DNA from: Flavobacterium sp. SUN052
GTDB lineage: Bacteria; Bacteroidota; Bacteroidia; Flavobacteriales; Flavobacteriaceae
NCBI RefSeq assembly: GCF_028867935.1
Contig: NZ_JAPQNS010000005.1
Span: forward strand, 186,001 to 250,000
DNA: 64,000 nt
Reading direction: 5' to 3'
Shown: positions 49,544-59,345 of the stretch, one piece after another
How positions within the stretch are numbered: the stretch's first letter is position 1
Layout: the number at the start of each line of letters is the position of its first letter
Notes under the pieces: generated by a model
The model's input: the letters and a program-made list of their open reading frames with translations, nothing else
Database searches by the model: none
What the model was told of the DNA's origin: nothing
Made by a program: the position numbers and the translations under genes

Positions 49544-51845
49544 AGCCAATTGTTGTACAGGTGGTGCCGCCGTCGTTGGTGATGCAAATTGGACCGTTGG
49601 CGGCATCTGCTGGCACCGTTACCAATAAGCCCGCAGGTGTAGTGGTGGTTAGCCTGAACTTGGACGCCGATGATTTTCCATTTCCAAACCGAACTTCTTT
49701 GGTTGTTGCCAGATTCGCCCCCGTAATTGTGATCTCGGCGCCAATAGCGGCCGTTGTTGCGGACAATGCTAAATTTGCCGGTGGCAACAAGGGCGTAAAA
49801 TCAGCGGCCGAGCAGCCAATTCCCCCTTCGTTGGTCAGACAGATAGCCCCAGCCTGAACGTCGGCAGGAACCGTAACAATCAGCGTTTGACCCGATACCC
49901 GGAACGTAGCGGCTGTTGACCGCCCGTTATTGAATTTCACCTCGCGGGTGTTGGCAATGTTGTTACCCGTTATGGTGATGGTGCCCCCAATGCTGTTGCT
50001 GGTTGGGGTGAAAACGATATTACTTGCTGGAGCCAGCACATTGAATGAACCCGACGAACAAACCGTTCCGGCTTCGTTAGTTAAACAGATAGGGCCATCC
50101 AGCGCGTCTGCTGGTACCGTAACGATCAGGGTTTGCCCTGACACCCGGAAGCGAGCCGGGCTTGATTTGCCGTTGCCGAACCGCACTACGGTTACGTCGG
50201 TGAGGTTTTGACCGGTGATGGTAATGTCTGCACCTACTTTGGCTAAATCAGGGCCAAAGGCAATGCCTGTGGGGGCTCGTAGTGCTGTAAAAGAAACGGT
50301 TGTAGTGGTTTCTCCGGCCAGATTCACGATGCGAACGGGGCCAGTCTGTGCGTCATTCGGAACACGCACCCACAATTCGGCGTCGGTGTTGCGCCCGTCG
50401 TTGGGAGCCGCGTTCTGGCTCCCTGTAAAGTAGACATTTGCATCGAGCAAAAACAAGCCTGATATAACAACCCGATTACCAACAATAGCTTTCCGAGTCA
50501 GGTCGGTTACGGTTGGAGGTAATACAACGGTCAAGTTGCGGCCTGTGGTACTGCTTCCGGCCCGGTTCGTCAGTACAATTGGCCCAGTGGTGGCATCGGC
50601 AGGTACCGTAAACTTAATTTCCGAACTTTCAATCCGACTGGTAATGGGAGCTGGTCGCCCGTTCACGGTCACGCCCGTAATGCGGTATAGGCTTTGACCA
50701 TTCACCACTATTTCGCGTCCGCGTAACGTTCGGGCTGGGCTGAATGTGAGACCCGATGGAGCATTGTAATACAACAGGGGTTGGGTGCTGGTGATGCTAC
50801 CCCCAAGGTTGGTAAGGGTTATAAAGACCTCGCCCGTTTGGGCACGATCGGGCAGGGTAACTTCCAGTTGTGTATCGCTGAGGGCGCGGAAGGTGGCGGG
50901 CGTATTGCCAACAGTCACAGCAGTAACATCACGAAGATTACGCCCGTTGATCACCAATCGGTCTCCCAGAATTCCCTCTGTAATGCTGAATCCGTTCGGA
51001 TCAAGCGTTGGTGCCAACGCCAGTAACACACTATCGGCAGTAGTGGCCGTAAGCTGATCGTATAGCGTGACCGATAGTTTGCCAGATGTGGCATTGGCCG
51101 GAAGCGCAATGCGGAGTTCGGCATCGGTGTTTTTGGTTGAGGGTATTACCAGGCCGTTTATCCGTATCACCCCATCGTACAGGTTTTTACCTTGAATAAT
51201 GACTTCTTCAGATAGTCGTGGGCGTTTGGGTGAGAAGCCCGTGATTTCGGGCGTGCCAGCGACCAGGAAAGGCCGGGAAACAATGCCGCCGGTTGTTTCA
51301 ATGCCAAGTGTCTGCGGTCCTCTTGGTACGTCAGGCACCGTTACCGTAGCTGATTGGGGCGTAACAATGGCTAATTGAGTCTTAACGGCTTCTAGTATAT
51401 TTACCGAACCTGGGCCAAATCGGACCCACTGTAATTGATCCAGAAAATCACCGGCAATTACTATCGTTTGCCCCGGCAATGCATTGGTTGGCGATATGCT
51501 GTTGACAACAGGGAGCGGCTGAAGTACTGAGAAGGAGACTGGGTCACTTACGCCCTCACTGTTGGCAACGCGTACCTGGGTGTTGCCTGTGGGCATGCGG
51601 GGAACCGTTACTTTGATTATTTCATCGTTGGCACTAATTACAGAGCCCGAGACAAACGTACCGTTGCTGCCAAAACTAACCGTTGGTTCATCGGTAAACT
51701 GAAATCCCGAAAGTGTGATTTCCTGGCCGATTGGCGCTTTATTAGGGAGTGCCTGGGTGAGTTCGGGGGGGTATTTCTGGACCCGACATCCTGACAGGCC
51801 AAGATTTAAAAGCAAAAATAGTCCGCACAAAAACCGTGTATTCAT
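49530..51845 (-). CDS. IPT/TIG-repeat lipoprotein
   Basis: About 771 aa from the ATG at 51845; an ATG at 51854 is nearly equivalent. The lipoprotein signal ends in LSGC (C20 or near). The rest is an array of about nine immunoglobulin-like IPT/TIG modules of about 80 residues, each opening with a G-x-E/T-I-x-I-x-G type strand (IGAEITITGANL, VGADITITGQNL, IGGTITITGNNI). The last three or four are highly alike, sharing FRVSGQTLIVTVPAD and ICLTNEGG-type segments, a sign of recent module duplication. Such proteins are surface adhesins or glycan binders in Bacteroidota, but no binding module is evident here. Confidence 0.85.
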   Translation of the reverse strand: MNTRFLCGLFLLLNLGLSGCRVQKYPPELTQALPNKAPIGQEITLSGFQFTDEPTVSFGSNGTFVSGSVISANDEIIKVTVPRMPTGNTQVRVANSEGVSDPVSFSVLQPLPVVNSISPTNALPGQTIVIAGDFLDQLQWVRFGPGSVNILEAVKTQLAIVTPQSATVTVPDVPRGPQTLGIETTGGIVSRPFLVAGTPEITGFSPKRPRLSEEVIIQGKNLYDGVIRINGLVIPSTKNTDAELRIALPANATSGKLSVTLYDQLTATTADSVLLALAPTLDPNGFSITEGILGDRLVINGRNLRDVTAVTVGNTPATFRALSDTQLEVTLPDRAQTGEVFITLTNLGGSITSTQPLLYYNAPSGLTFSPARTLRGREIVVNGQSLYRITGVTVNGRPAPITSRIESSEIKFTVPADATTGPIVLTNRAGSSTTGRNLTVVLPPTVTDLTRKAIVGNRVVISGLFLLDANVYFTGSQNAAPNDGRNTDAELWVRVPNDAQTGPVRIVNLAGETTTTVSFTALRAPTGIAFGPDLAKVGADITITGQNLTDVTVVRFGNGKSSPARFRVSGQTLIVTVPADALDGPICLTNEAGTVCSSGSFNVLAPASNIVFTPTSNSIGGTITITGNNIANTREVKFNNGRSTAATFRVSGQTLIVTVPADVQAGAICLTNEGGIGCSAADFTPLLPPANLALSATTAAIGAEITITGANLATTKEVRFGNGKSSASKFRLTTTTPAGLLVTVPADAANGPICITNDGGTTCTTIGFTVK

Positions 51846-51914
51846 CCCCGTCATAATCAACCCGCCAATACAGTGTTGAGTGCAAAGGTATGCAAAAACG
51901 CTCTATTGGCTCCT

Positions 51915-52445
51915 TTACTTACCTAAAGCTACCTGTATATGGGCCAGATGATGGTCGGCATGCCAGGCAACAATGTCTAACGCCTGAGCCAGGGTCAAAT
52001 CCCGTTTGCGAAGCGGATGATAGTATGTAATGCTCAACTGCTCGGGAGTAAGCGTTTGGGCTAGGTAGGCAATCCGCTGGTGGGTGCCCTCCAACATGGT
52101 AAGTGAATAGGCTATAGGGGCTGTGCGGGCTTCTTCAATGGCAGCCCAGCCGTTCATGTCAACCAACCAACCCGGCTGACCGGGTGCTAGCATGGCGTTT
52201 TTCAGGCGGGCCAGATGGAGAATATGCATGTCGGCCACGTGATGCACCAACTGCCGAACGGTAAAACTGCCTTCACGGTATTGCTTTTCTAAATCAGCGT
52301 CGGAGAGGTTGGTTGTTACAGCTATGTACTCAGTGGGAGCGCTACTGATTTTGCCAATGATCTCGTTAAGAATATCAGGCGTGTAAATGGGCTTTTCGTT
52401 CCAGGGGCCAATAGGAAAACGGAGTTGGTCGAGGGTGGGAGTCAT
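51915..52445 (-). CDS. DinB-superfamily YfiT-like metal-dependent protein
   Basis: 176 aa. It opens with the YfiT-type DQLRFPIGPWNEKPIYT motif and has the DinB four-helix bundle with a histidine metal site: H69 in QLVHHVADMH and H162/H166 in DIVAWHADHHLAHI. YfiT relatives include bacillithiol S-transferases, but the thiol partner here is unknown. It is preceded by a repeat-filled spacer and follows the M16 peptidase gene on the same strand. Confidence 0.87.
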   Translation of the reverse strand: MTPTLDQLRFPIGPWNEKPIYTPDILNEIIGKISSAPTEYIAVTTNLSDADLEKQYREGSFTVRQLVHHVADMHILHLARLKNAMLAPGQPGWLVDMNGWAAIEEARTAPIAYSLTMLEGTHQRIAYLAQTLTPEQLSITYYHPLRKRDLTLAQALDIVAWHADHHLAHIQVALGK

Positions 52446-52486
52446 AAAAGAGTCGTTAATTGGTTGTAGGTCGTTTTCAGTTAAAC

Positions 52487-52561
52487 GCAGAAATCGTTAA
52501 AGATTTGGGAGAGTCACAGAGAAAAAGCCTGCAAACTCTGCAAATTTTCAACGATTTCTGC
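52487..52561. repeat. 20-bp imperfect inverted repeat downstream of the M16 gene
   Basis: Arms 52487-52506 and 52542-52561 pair at 18 of 20 positions around a 35-nt loop. It fills the 131-bp spacer between the M16 peptidase stop and the DinB-like gene start on the same strand. Confidence 0.6.
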
Positions 52562-52576
52562 TTTGATCAATTACTC

Positions 52577-55414
52577 CTAATTCTTCTTACTGCCTGATCC
52601 TACCGATGAAGCAGGTTGCTGTTCAGCAAGTTTCTTGGCGGCTTTGGCAAAATCCCCTGCCTGAATAATGGTCAGTTTGGCGGGGTCGATGTGCTTTTTC
52701 ATGGCTGCATTGACCGATTCGGGTGTGAGGGCCTGAATTTTCTTTTCGAAGTCAGCATCCCAGGCCATTGTCCGGTTCAGATACAGATAACTGTTGAGCG
52801 TACCCGCCAGGCCGGGGTCCTGAGCCCGCGACACTTGCCGCGATTGCAAATAACCCGACCGGGCTGCGTTCAGTTCTTCGGCCGTGAAGCCTTCTTTCTG
52901 TACCTTCTCTAACTCCTCACGAAGGGCTTTTACCAGTCGCTCCGAGTTTTCGGGGTTATAAATTGCGTAGGTCATAAACGAACCTGCCTTGTCGAATGGT
53001 CCGGCGGTGACGCTTGAGCCAACTCCGTAGCTGATACCCTCTTTCTGCCGAATGCGGGTTGCCAAACGCGAGTTCAGGAAGCCACCGCCCAGCATATAGT
53101 TACCCAATACAAGGGCCGGATAATCGGGATCATCGTCGCGCATAGCCAGGTTGAGACCCGCCAACATCAGGGCGTTCGCTTTGTCAGGTGTTTCAAGGTT
53201 CTGACCACCGGCCGGAATTTCTTTGTATTCGCTAACGATACGGCTAAAGGGCATTTTAGCCTTCCAGAGACCAAATTCATCATTGATAACTTTACGTATT
53301 TTCAGTTCATCAAAATCACCAACAACAGACACCGTAGCATTCTGAGCGCCGTAGAAATCTTTGTGGAATTTCTTCAGATCGTCTAGTTTCAACGCTTTAA
53401 TATCGGCAACTTCTTCATCGAAGTTCTTCACATACCGCACATCCTCTTTAGGATAAGGATTCATAGTTCGTTGGAAAAGAATCGAAGCCAGCGCCTGTGG
53501 CTCTGAGCGTTGTGACTCAATCTGAGCCATTTGTTCCAGCTTCAGTTTATCGAACTCATTAGCGTCGAACACCGGATTTTTAATGATGTCGCCCACAATC
53601 CGCATCACTTCGGGCAGATTGTCTTTGGTTGTTTTGATGGTTACTGAAGCCGAGTTGCCACCGCCCCCAACGCTCACCTGAGCCTTCAACTTATCCAGTT
53701 CGTCTTTGATTTGCTGCCGGGTACGGTTTGCCGTGCCTTTGTCGAGCATCTGAGCGGTGTAGGAACTAATGGCGCTTTTGCCCGAAAGCGTTTTTATATC
53801 GCCGTACCGGAAGGTCATCCGAACGTTCACTTCATTTCCTCGCGTTGACTTGGGAAGCAAAGCCATTTCGATCACGTTGGGCATTTCTATGCGTTTCGTC
53901 CGACCATCAATGTTTGCTGGCGAGGCATCAAAAGCTTCACCCTGAGCCAGCGCTGCGCGACCTTTATAGCCGTTCACCATTGAGGCTACGTCCGGCACTT
54001 CGGGTACTTCAACACGATCGGGAGCGGCATCGGGTACGAATAGACCAATGGTTCGATTCGACGGCTTGAAGTAAAACTTGGCAATCCGCTGAACATCTTC
54101 TGGCGTTACTTTTTCGAGCCGGTCGCGGTAGAGAAAACCCAGCCGCCAATCGCCAGTGGCAATAAACTCACTCATTGCCAAACCAATCTGATCGGAGCTT
54201 TTAAAGTACAGCTCAACGTCTTTCAACAGCTTAGCTTTCGCCCGATCCACTTCATCCTTACTTGGGGTTTTTATGGCTACTGAGTCGAGCGTGCCGAGCA
54301 GCGTGTTTTTGGCATCGTCGAGCGATTTTTCTTTCAATAACTCTACAGCGAAATAAGCGTAACCTGGCTCTTTCAGGCTAAAGGCGTAACCATATTGTTG
54401 CGATGCCTTTTTGGTCTCAACCAGTTTCTTGTACAGACGACCCGATGGTTCGCTGGTTAATAATTCGATCAGCACATCGAGGGCGGCATAATCGGGGTGG
54501 GAGCCGGGCATAATGTGGTAACCGGCCGCTACCACCTGCGTATCGCCCACGCGACGGAGCATTACGGAGCGTTCGCCGTCTTGTACAGGTTCAACTGTCG
54601 GAACGTCGGCCAGTGAGCGAGTTGGGCGGGGAATGCTACCAAAATACTCGTTAATCAATGCCAGTACTTTGGGTTCGTCAATTTTACCGGCTACTACCAG
54701 CACCGCATTGTCAGGCTGGTAATAGCGCTGATAGAACGCTTTCAGGTTATCGATAGGAACACGCTCAATGTCAGAGCGGTTACCGATGGTCGATTTGCCG
54801 TAGTTATGCCACAGGTAAGCAGTCGACATTACGCGTTCGTTCAACACACGCTGGGGTGAGTTTTCGCCCCGCTCAAATTCGTTGCGCACTACGGAGAATT
54901 CAGTCGCTAAATCTTCCTTTTTGATGAACGAGTTGATCATCCGGTCGGCTTCGAGGTCAAGAGCCCACTTCAGGTTCTCGTCGGTAGCGGCAAACGTTTC
55001 GAAATAGTTGGTGCGGTCGAGCCAGGTCGTTCCGTTAGGGCGGGCTCCGTGCGAGGTTAGCTCCTGTGGAATATTGGTGTGCTTGGTGGACCCTTTAAAT
55101 ACCATGTGTTCCAGCAAGTGGGCCATACCTGCCTCTCCTTTGCCTTCGTGCCGCGAGCCAACCAGATACGTGATGTTAACGGTAATGGTAGCCTTAGAAA
55201 TATCGGGAAAGAGTAACACCTTCAGACCATTTTTCAGGTTGTATTCGGTGATTCCCTCTACCGACGCTCCTTTCATGATGCCTTCAGGCAGGGCCGCTGG
55301 GGCCGCTTGGGCATGTAGCTGCCCGGCAGAGAACAACGGCTGTACGAGTAGGCTACCAGTAGCCAACGCACTCACAGTCAGCCATTGACGGATTGTACGG
55401 ATAGAAACATTCAT
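52577..55414 (-). CDS. M16-family zinc peptidase (two-half pitrilysin type)
   Basis: 945 aa from the ATG at 55414, which opens a signal peptide ending QLHAQAA; the frame to 55480 has no such logic. The N-terminal half has the inverted zinc motif H99-L-L-E102-H103 in MAHLLEHMVFKGS and the downstream glutamate in RNEFERGENSP. The C-terminal half repeats the fold without the motif, as in processing-peptidase-like M16 proteins that close around small unfolded peptides. Likely periplasmic. Confidence 0.93.
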   Translation of the reverse strand: MNVSIRTIRQWLTVSALATGSLLVQPLFSAGQLHAQAAPAALPEGIMKGASVEGITEYNLKNGLKVLLFPDISKATITVNITYLVGSRHEGKGEAGMAHLLEHMVFKGSTKHTNIPQELTSHGARPNGTTWLDRTNYFETFAATDENLKWALDLEADRMINSFIKKEDLATEFSVVRNEFERGENSPQRVLNERVMSTAYLWHNYGKSTIGNRSDIERVPIDNLKAFYQRYYQPDNAVLVVAGKIDEPKVLALINEYFGSIPRPTRSLADVPTVEPVQDGERSVMLRRVGDTQVVAAGYHIMPGSHPDYAALDVLIELLTSEPSGRLYKKLVETKKASQQYGYAFSLKEPGYAYFAVELLKEKSLDDAKNTLLGTLDSVAIKTPSKDEVDRAKAKLLKDVELYFKSSDQIGLAMSEFIATGDWRLGFLYRDRLEKVTPEDVQRIAKFYFKPSNRTIGLFVPDAAPDRVEVPEVPDVASMVNGYKGRAALAQGEAFDASPANIDGRTKRIEMPNVIEMALLPKSTRGNEVNVRMTFRYGDIKTLSGKSAISSYTAQMLDKGTANRTRQQIKDELDKLKAQVSVGGGGNSASVTIKTTKDNLPEVMRIVGDIIKNPVFDANEFDKLKLEQMAQIESQRSEPQALASILFQRTMNPYPKEDVRYVKNFDEEVADIKALKLDDLKKFHKDFYGAQNATVSVVGDFDELKIRKVINDEFGLWKAKMPFSRIVSEYKEIPAGGQNLETPDKANALMLAGLNLAMRDDDPDYPALVLGNYMLGGGFLNSRLATRIRQKEGISYGVGSSVTAGPFDKAGSFMTYAIYNPENSERLVKALREELEKVQKEGFTAEELNAARSGYLQSRQVSRAQDPGLAGTLNSYLYLNRTMAWDADFEKKIQALTPESVNAAMKKHIDPAKLTIIQAGDFAKAAKKLAEQQPASSVGSGSKKN

Positions 55415-55542
55415 TGGTAAAAGTTGATGGTTTACGTTTACGGTTTTATAACTACTGGCATAGTTACATAAATGAACCAACTTTTACAATCGTTTTGGGA
55501 TGAATGGCTACATAACCCCACTCCAACAACGCGTCGGATGCG

Positions 55543-56310
55543 TTAGCTTTCGAGCCATTGCCGAAAAGTGGCGGCTTTCTCCTTGCTGATGAGCAGTTCA
55601 ACGGACTCGAAAGGAGGCTGAAGGCGAACGGCGAGCTTACCACTAAAATGCGGTTGATAACCGGCCACCACACCTACACTGATCAGAAACTGTCGGTTAG
55701 CCCGGAAAAAACGCACTGGATCGACTAATTCGTCCAGCTCATCCAGAGTTCGGTAATCCGTGACCAACTTCCGACCGTCGGTTGTGTAGAGATAAATCAG
55801 TTCATCGCGGTGGAAATAAGCAATTTGCTCTTCCAATATGGGCACAATTTGCCGAAGGTAATGGGCAGTAAACCGACGTTTGTAGTTTGGTATAGGAGCC
55901 TGGCCGCCCAGTTGGCTCAAAAAGGTACGAAATTGCTCGGCGAAGTCGGTGCCGGTTGGTTGCCAGCGGTGGTATTTAGCCAGTGCCGCCCGGAGTTCCT
56001 CTGGATCGATGGGTTTGAGTAAGTAATCAATACTGTTGAGTTTGAACGCCTGAATGGCATACTCGTCGTAGGCGGTGGTGAAAATGACTGGTGCAGTCAG
56101 GCTCACTTGCCGAAAAGCATCGAAACTAATGCCATCGGCGAGCTGAATATCGGCGATGATTAAATCGGGTCGATGCCTGTTCAAATAGTCTACGATACTA
56201 TGGACGCTGCCCAGCGGACCTTCGATCAGGGCATCTGGTTCTAGCTGACCAACCAATTTGAGTAATTGCTTGGCAATCAGCGGTTCGTCTTCAATGAGCA
56301 GAATAGTCAT
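55543..56310 (-). CDS. LytTR-family response regulator
   Basis: 255 aa. The receiver domain has acidic residues E7-D8-E9 and phospho-acceptor D54 in LIIADIQLADG, with K98 or nearby in YLLKPID. A linker leads to a LytTR DNA-binding domain (about 150-255) with EQIAYFHRDELIYLYTTDGRK and FFRANRQFLISV. It overlaps the sensor kinase gene by 20 bp, so the two form a pair, and is last in a six-gene exporter operon. It most likely controls that operon. Confidence 0.94.
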   Translation of the reverse strand: MTILLIEDEPLIAKQLLKLVGQLEPDALIEGPLGSVHSIVDYLNRHRPDLIIADIQLADGISFDAFRQVSLTAPVIFTTAYDEYAIQAFKLNSIDYLLKPIDPEELRAALAKYHRWQPTGTDFAEQFRTFLSQLGGQAPIPNYKRRFTAHYLRQIVPILEEQIAYFHRDELIYLYTTDGRKLVTDYRTLDELDELVDPVRFFRANRQFLISVGVVAGYQPHFSGKLAVRLQPPFESVELLISKEKAATFRQWLES

Positions 56311-57334
56311 AGGTAGGCTTAATCAAAGGAACACGAACACAATAATTGACCTGATCATCGTGTATCTCAACAGGAATCGGGCTCAAAAAACTATACAGAA
56401 GTTGCAAGTTCGCCAAACCCTGCCCATTGGACGTAGCAATCTGCTTTTTGCGCTGGATCGGATTAGACACCTCCAGATAATCGCCCTCTACTTTCAGGTG
56501 AACTGTAAGCGGATATGCTTCGCTGATAACATTGTGTTTGATGGCATTCTCGATCAGAATCTGGAGCGTCACGGGTACCACCTGCTTTTCCAGAGCCTCG
56601 TCGTTTAAGCTGAACTGAATCTGAAAAATGCCCTCGAAACGGGTTTGGAGTAGAGAAATGTAGTTTTTGATGAAGGCAAGTTCGGTCTCCAGTGGTACTA
56701 ATCCCTTATTTTTATGTTGCAGCACGTAGCGAAAGACCTTTGACAATTGTTGCAGAAACTGACGGGCCAATACTGGATTATCATCGATCAAACTATCCAG
56801 CGACGACAAACTATTGAACAGAAAGTGGGGGTTGACCTGATTTTTTAAACTGTCGAGCTGTACTTGTATTTTTTCTTTCTCCAGCTGAGCCGTTCGCAAT
56901 GAATTCTCCTGCCAGCGCTTCAGTAAATGGCTGGCTATAAATCCCAAACAAATGATGGTGTTCACCATGAATATCATCATCCCAATGAGAATAAAGGTGA
57001 ACTTGTTCAGATAGGTTAAAACGGGTGGAAGGAACTGATGAGCGACGAAATAACCGGTAACTATAGCCACCGTTTTTACAATAGTCCATCCGCCCAGAAG
57101 TTGTACGGCAATTCGCCACCGAACATTTTTCTCAAAGGGCAACCGCTCATTCAACCAGTCGTTGAAAACATAGTGGAAGACCCAAACCAGATTCAGCATC
57201 ACAAAAGACATCACAAAAAGTAAAGCCTGTAACTGCCAGGTGATGTCGGGAATCATCCATTGACGGGCAAAAAGCCCGCCCAAAGCGATCCACAGGAGCA
57301 GGAATTCAACGTATTTATTGAACCTTATTTTCAT
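56291..57334 (-). CDS. LytS/YpdA-type sensor histidine kinase
   Basis: 347 aa from the ATG at 57334; a GTG at 57358 is less likely. Four membrane helices (about 10-140) are followed by a coiled coil and the His_kinase box NPHFLFNSLSSLDSLI with the phospho-acceptor His. The ATPase part includes ILIENAIKHNV and a short glycine region (GQGLANL). It overlaps both the ABC ATPase gene upstream and the regulator gene downstream, so all three are translationally linked. Confidence 0.93.
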   Translation of the reverse strand: MKIRFNKYVEFLLLWIALGGLFARQWMIPDITWQLQALLFVMSFVMLNLVWVFHYVFNDWLNERLPFEKNVRWRIAVQLLGGWTIVKTVAIVTGYFVAHQFLPPVLTYLNKFTFILIGMMIFMVNTIICLGFIASHLLKRWQENSLRTAQLEKEKIQVQLDSLKNQVNPHFLFNSLSSLDSLIDDNPVLARQFLQQLSKVFRYVLQHKNKGLVPLETELAFIKNYISLLQTRFEGIFQIQFSLNDEALEKQVVPVTLQILIENAIKHNVISEAYPLTVHLKVEGDYLEVSNPIQRKKQIATSNGQGLANLQLLYSFLSPIPVEIHDDQVNYCVRVPLIKPTYDYSAH

Positions 57335-58007
57335 GGCTGGCAATAATCTGTCCGTCACTCATTTCGATGGTGCGGTCGGTTCCGGCGGCAAAATCGGGGT
57401 CGTGCGTTACGGTGATGATGGTTTGACCTTTAGCAGCCAGTTCGCGGAAAATGGCAAAGACATTCTCGGAGTTAGCCCGGTCTAAATTCCCCGTTGGTTC
57501 GTCGCCCATAATGATAGTTGGGTCGTTGATGAGGGCGCGGGCAATGGCCACCCGTTGCTGTTGACCCCCCGAAAGCTTACTAGCCGGTTTACGAGCAAAA
57601 TCGGCCATTCCGATAAGCCGAAGTTTTTCCATAGCCCGCTCTTCGACTTCTTTGGATGGATACTTGCCCAGTTTGAGGCCCGGTAGCATTACGTTTTGTA
57701 ACGTTGAAAACTCTGGTAGCAGAAAGTGAAACTGGAATACAAAGCCGAGGTGCTCATTGCGGAAGTGCGACAGAAAATCCTGACTACGCCCCGTCAGTTT
57801 GGTGCCTGCCATGGTGATCTGCCCCTCATAGTCGGTATCCATAGTAGAGAGCAGGTACAACAACGTACTTTTCCCGCAGCCCGACTTCCCGACAATTGAC
57901 AGAAACTCTCCCGCTTGCACATCAAACGTCACATCCCGAAGTACGTGAAACCTGTCGGGGTCGTAGAAATACTTATTGAGACTTTGCGCTGATAAAACGG
58001 AGTTCAT
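57315..58007 (-). CDS. MacB/LolD-type ABC transporter ATPase
   Basis: 230 aa. Walker A is GKSGCGKST, the ABC signature LSGGQQQRVAIARAL, Walker B IIMGDEPTGNLD, with a final H-loop in VTHDPDF. The family drives permeases that push substrates through a periplasmic adaptor or extract lipoproteins. It lies 85 bp after its permease gene, the widest gap in the operon, which holds a hairpin. Confidence 0.93.
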   Translation of the reverse strand: MNSVLSAQSLNKYFYDPDRFHVLRDVTFDVQAGEFLSIVGKSGCGKSTLLYLLSTMDTDYEGQITMAGTKLTGRSQDFLSHFRNEHLGFVFQFHFLLPEFSTLQNVMLPGLKLGKYPSKEVEERAMEKLRLIGMADFARKPASKLSGGQQQRVAIARALINDPTIIMGDEPTGNLDRANSENVFAIFRELAAKGQTIITVTHDPDFAAGTDRTIEMSDGQIIASHENKVQ

Positions 58008-58040
58008 TTTAGGTAATTGGTTAGTGGGGAGACTCGTACC

Positions 58041-58065
58041 CCCCTCTCCTTCGCAACGAGAGGGG
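58041..58065. repeat. GC-rich stem-loop between permease and ATPase genes
   Basis: CCCCTCT (58041-58047) pairs with AGAGGGG (58059-58065), and the following bases up to 58080 are also GC-rich. This type of CCCCTCTC...GAGAGGGG element is common in bacterial spacers. No T run follows, so the transcript probably continues. Confidence 0.5.
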
Positions 58066-58092
58066 CCGGGGCGGTCGGCCGCTGCCGGGAGG

Positions 58093-59343
58093 TTAACCCC
58101 TCAAGATAGAAACCGGGTCGACCTGGGCGGCTTTACGGGATGGAAAATACCCCGCGAGAATGGTGGTGACAACGCCGAACAAAAGCCCAAGCCCGTAGTA
58201 TTTTGGCGCAAAAATGACGGGAAATGTTTTCAGGCTCAGAAAATCGCCCGCATCAAAGGGAGTGATCGACAGCAGATAACTCAAGCCAAAACCGATACCT
58301 AGTCCCAACAGGCCACCCGAAAAACCAATGAAAATTGCCTGGATCAGGAAGATCGCTACGATGTCGCGTTGGTCGAAGCCGGTCGCTTTCAGGATGGCTA
58401 TGTCTTTGATCTTGTTAATAACAGTCATGTTCATGATGTTGTAGATGCCAAAACCGGCCACGACGAGCAAAGTTATGGAGACAACATAGGTGAGCATGTT
58501 ACGGATTTTCTCGCCCGCCAGAATAGCCGTATTGGCCGTTGCCCAGTCTTCGGTGTAATACCGATAAGCCGACCGAAGCCGCTTCCCAAACGGAATGGCC
58601 TGTAGGGGATCGAGCATCTTGATGTGAATGTCGGTAACGTAGCTGGGGTCGCGCTGTAGCATCTCTTGCACCGTTGGCAGGTTTGCATAGCTCTTGGTAT
58701 TGTCAACGGTGCCAACACCAAACCCAAATGTTCCCACCACCCGCAGCACGCGTGTACTGCCAATTGGCGTGGTAACAGTGACCTTATCGCCTGTCCGAAC
58801 ATTCAGTTTGCGCGCCAGAACATTACCCATAATTAGCCCATCAGGATTAGTTTTAAGCGCATTCAAACTGCCTGATTTCAAGCGGTTAGTCAGTTTGTAG
58901 AGCCGGTTTTCGCGATCTACATTCACCCCCGAAATAGTGCCCGATAGCTGAATGGGGCCATTGTTATAAAATGCCTGTGTCGCTACCTGGGGCGACACAC
59001 CCAAAACGCCCGGCGCTTTCTCGATACGGTCGGCAATGACGAAGCCGTTCTTAAGCCTTGCCTGCTCATTTTTTGGCTTCTGATGATACACCACATTGAA
59101 CCCATTGGGTTGAAGTTCGTCGATCAGGCTGGGTCGCTGGGTGTTCACTTCGTTATACATCCGAATATGCGGGCTGGCATCCAGCGCTGAATCTTCCAGA
59201 AACTGGTTAACGCCCTGCATAAACGAAATCATGGTGATGAACATGGCAATGCCGAACGTTACGCCGAGCATAGCAATAAGGGTCTGGCGTTTTTTGGCCA
59301 GCAGGTGCGTCTGCGCGATCTGGGTAGCGATGGAAATATTCAT
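58093..59343 (-). CDS. FtsX/MacB-type ABC transporter permease
   Basis: 416 aa. One N-terminal helix, a large periplasmic domain (about 45-280; DVDRENRLYKL, GNVLARKLNVRTGDKVTV) and three C-terminal helices follow the MacB/LolCE layout. IAILKATGFDQRDIVAIFL and FPSRKAAQVDPVSILRG are family hallmarks. It starts 2 bp after the adaptor gene and works with the ATPase, adaptor and TolC protein encoded around it. Confidence 0.92.
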   Translation of the reverse strand: MNISIATQIAQTHLLAKKRQTLIAMLGVTFGIAMFITMISFMQGVNQFLEDSALDASPHIRMYNEVNTQRPSLIDELQPNGFNVVYHQKPKNEQARLKNGFVIADRIEKAPGVLGVSPQVATQAFYNNGPIQLSGTISGVNVDRENRLYKLTNRLKSGSLNALKTNPDGLIMGNVLARKLNVRTGDKVTVTTPIGSTRVLRVVGTFGFGVGTVDNTKSYANLPTVQEMLQRDPSYVTDIHIKMLDPLQAIPFGKRLRSAYRYYTEDWATANTAILAGEKIRNMLTYVVSITLLVVAGFGIYNIMNMTVINKIKDIAILKATGFDQRDIVAIFLIQAIFIGFSGGLLGLGIGFGLSYLLSITPFDAGDFLSLKTFPVIFAPKYYGLGLLFGVVTTILAGYFPSRKAAQVDPVSILRG

Positions 59344-59345
59344 GA

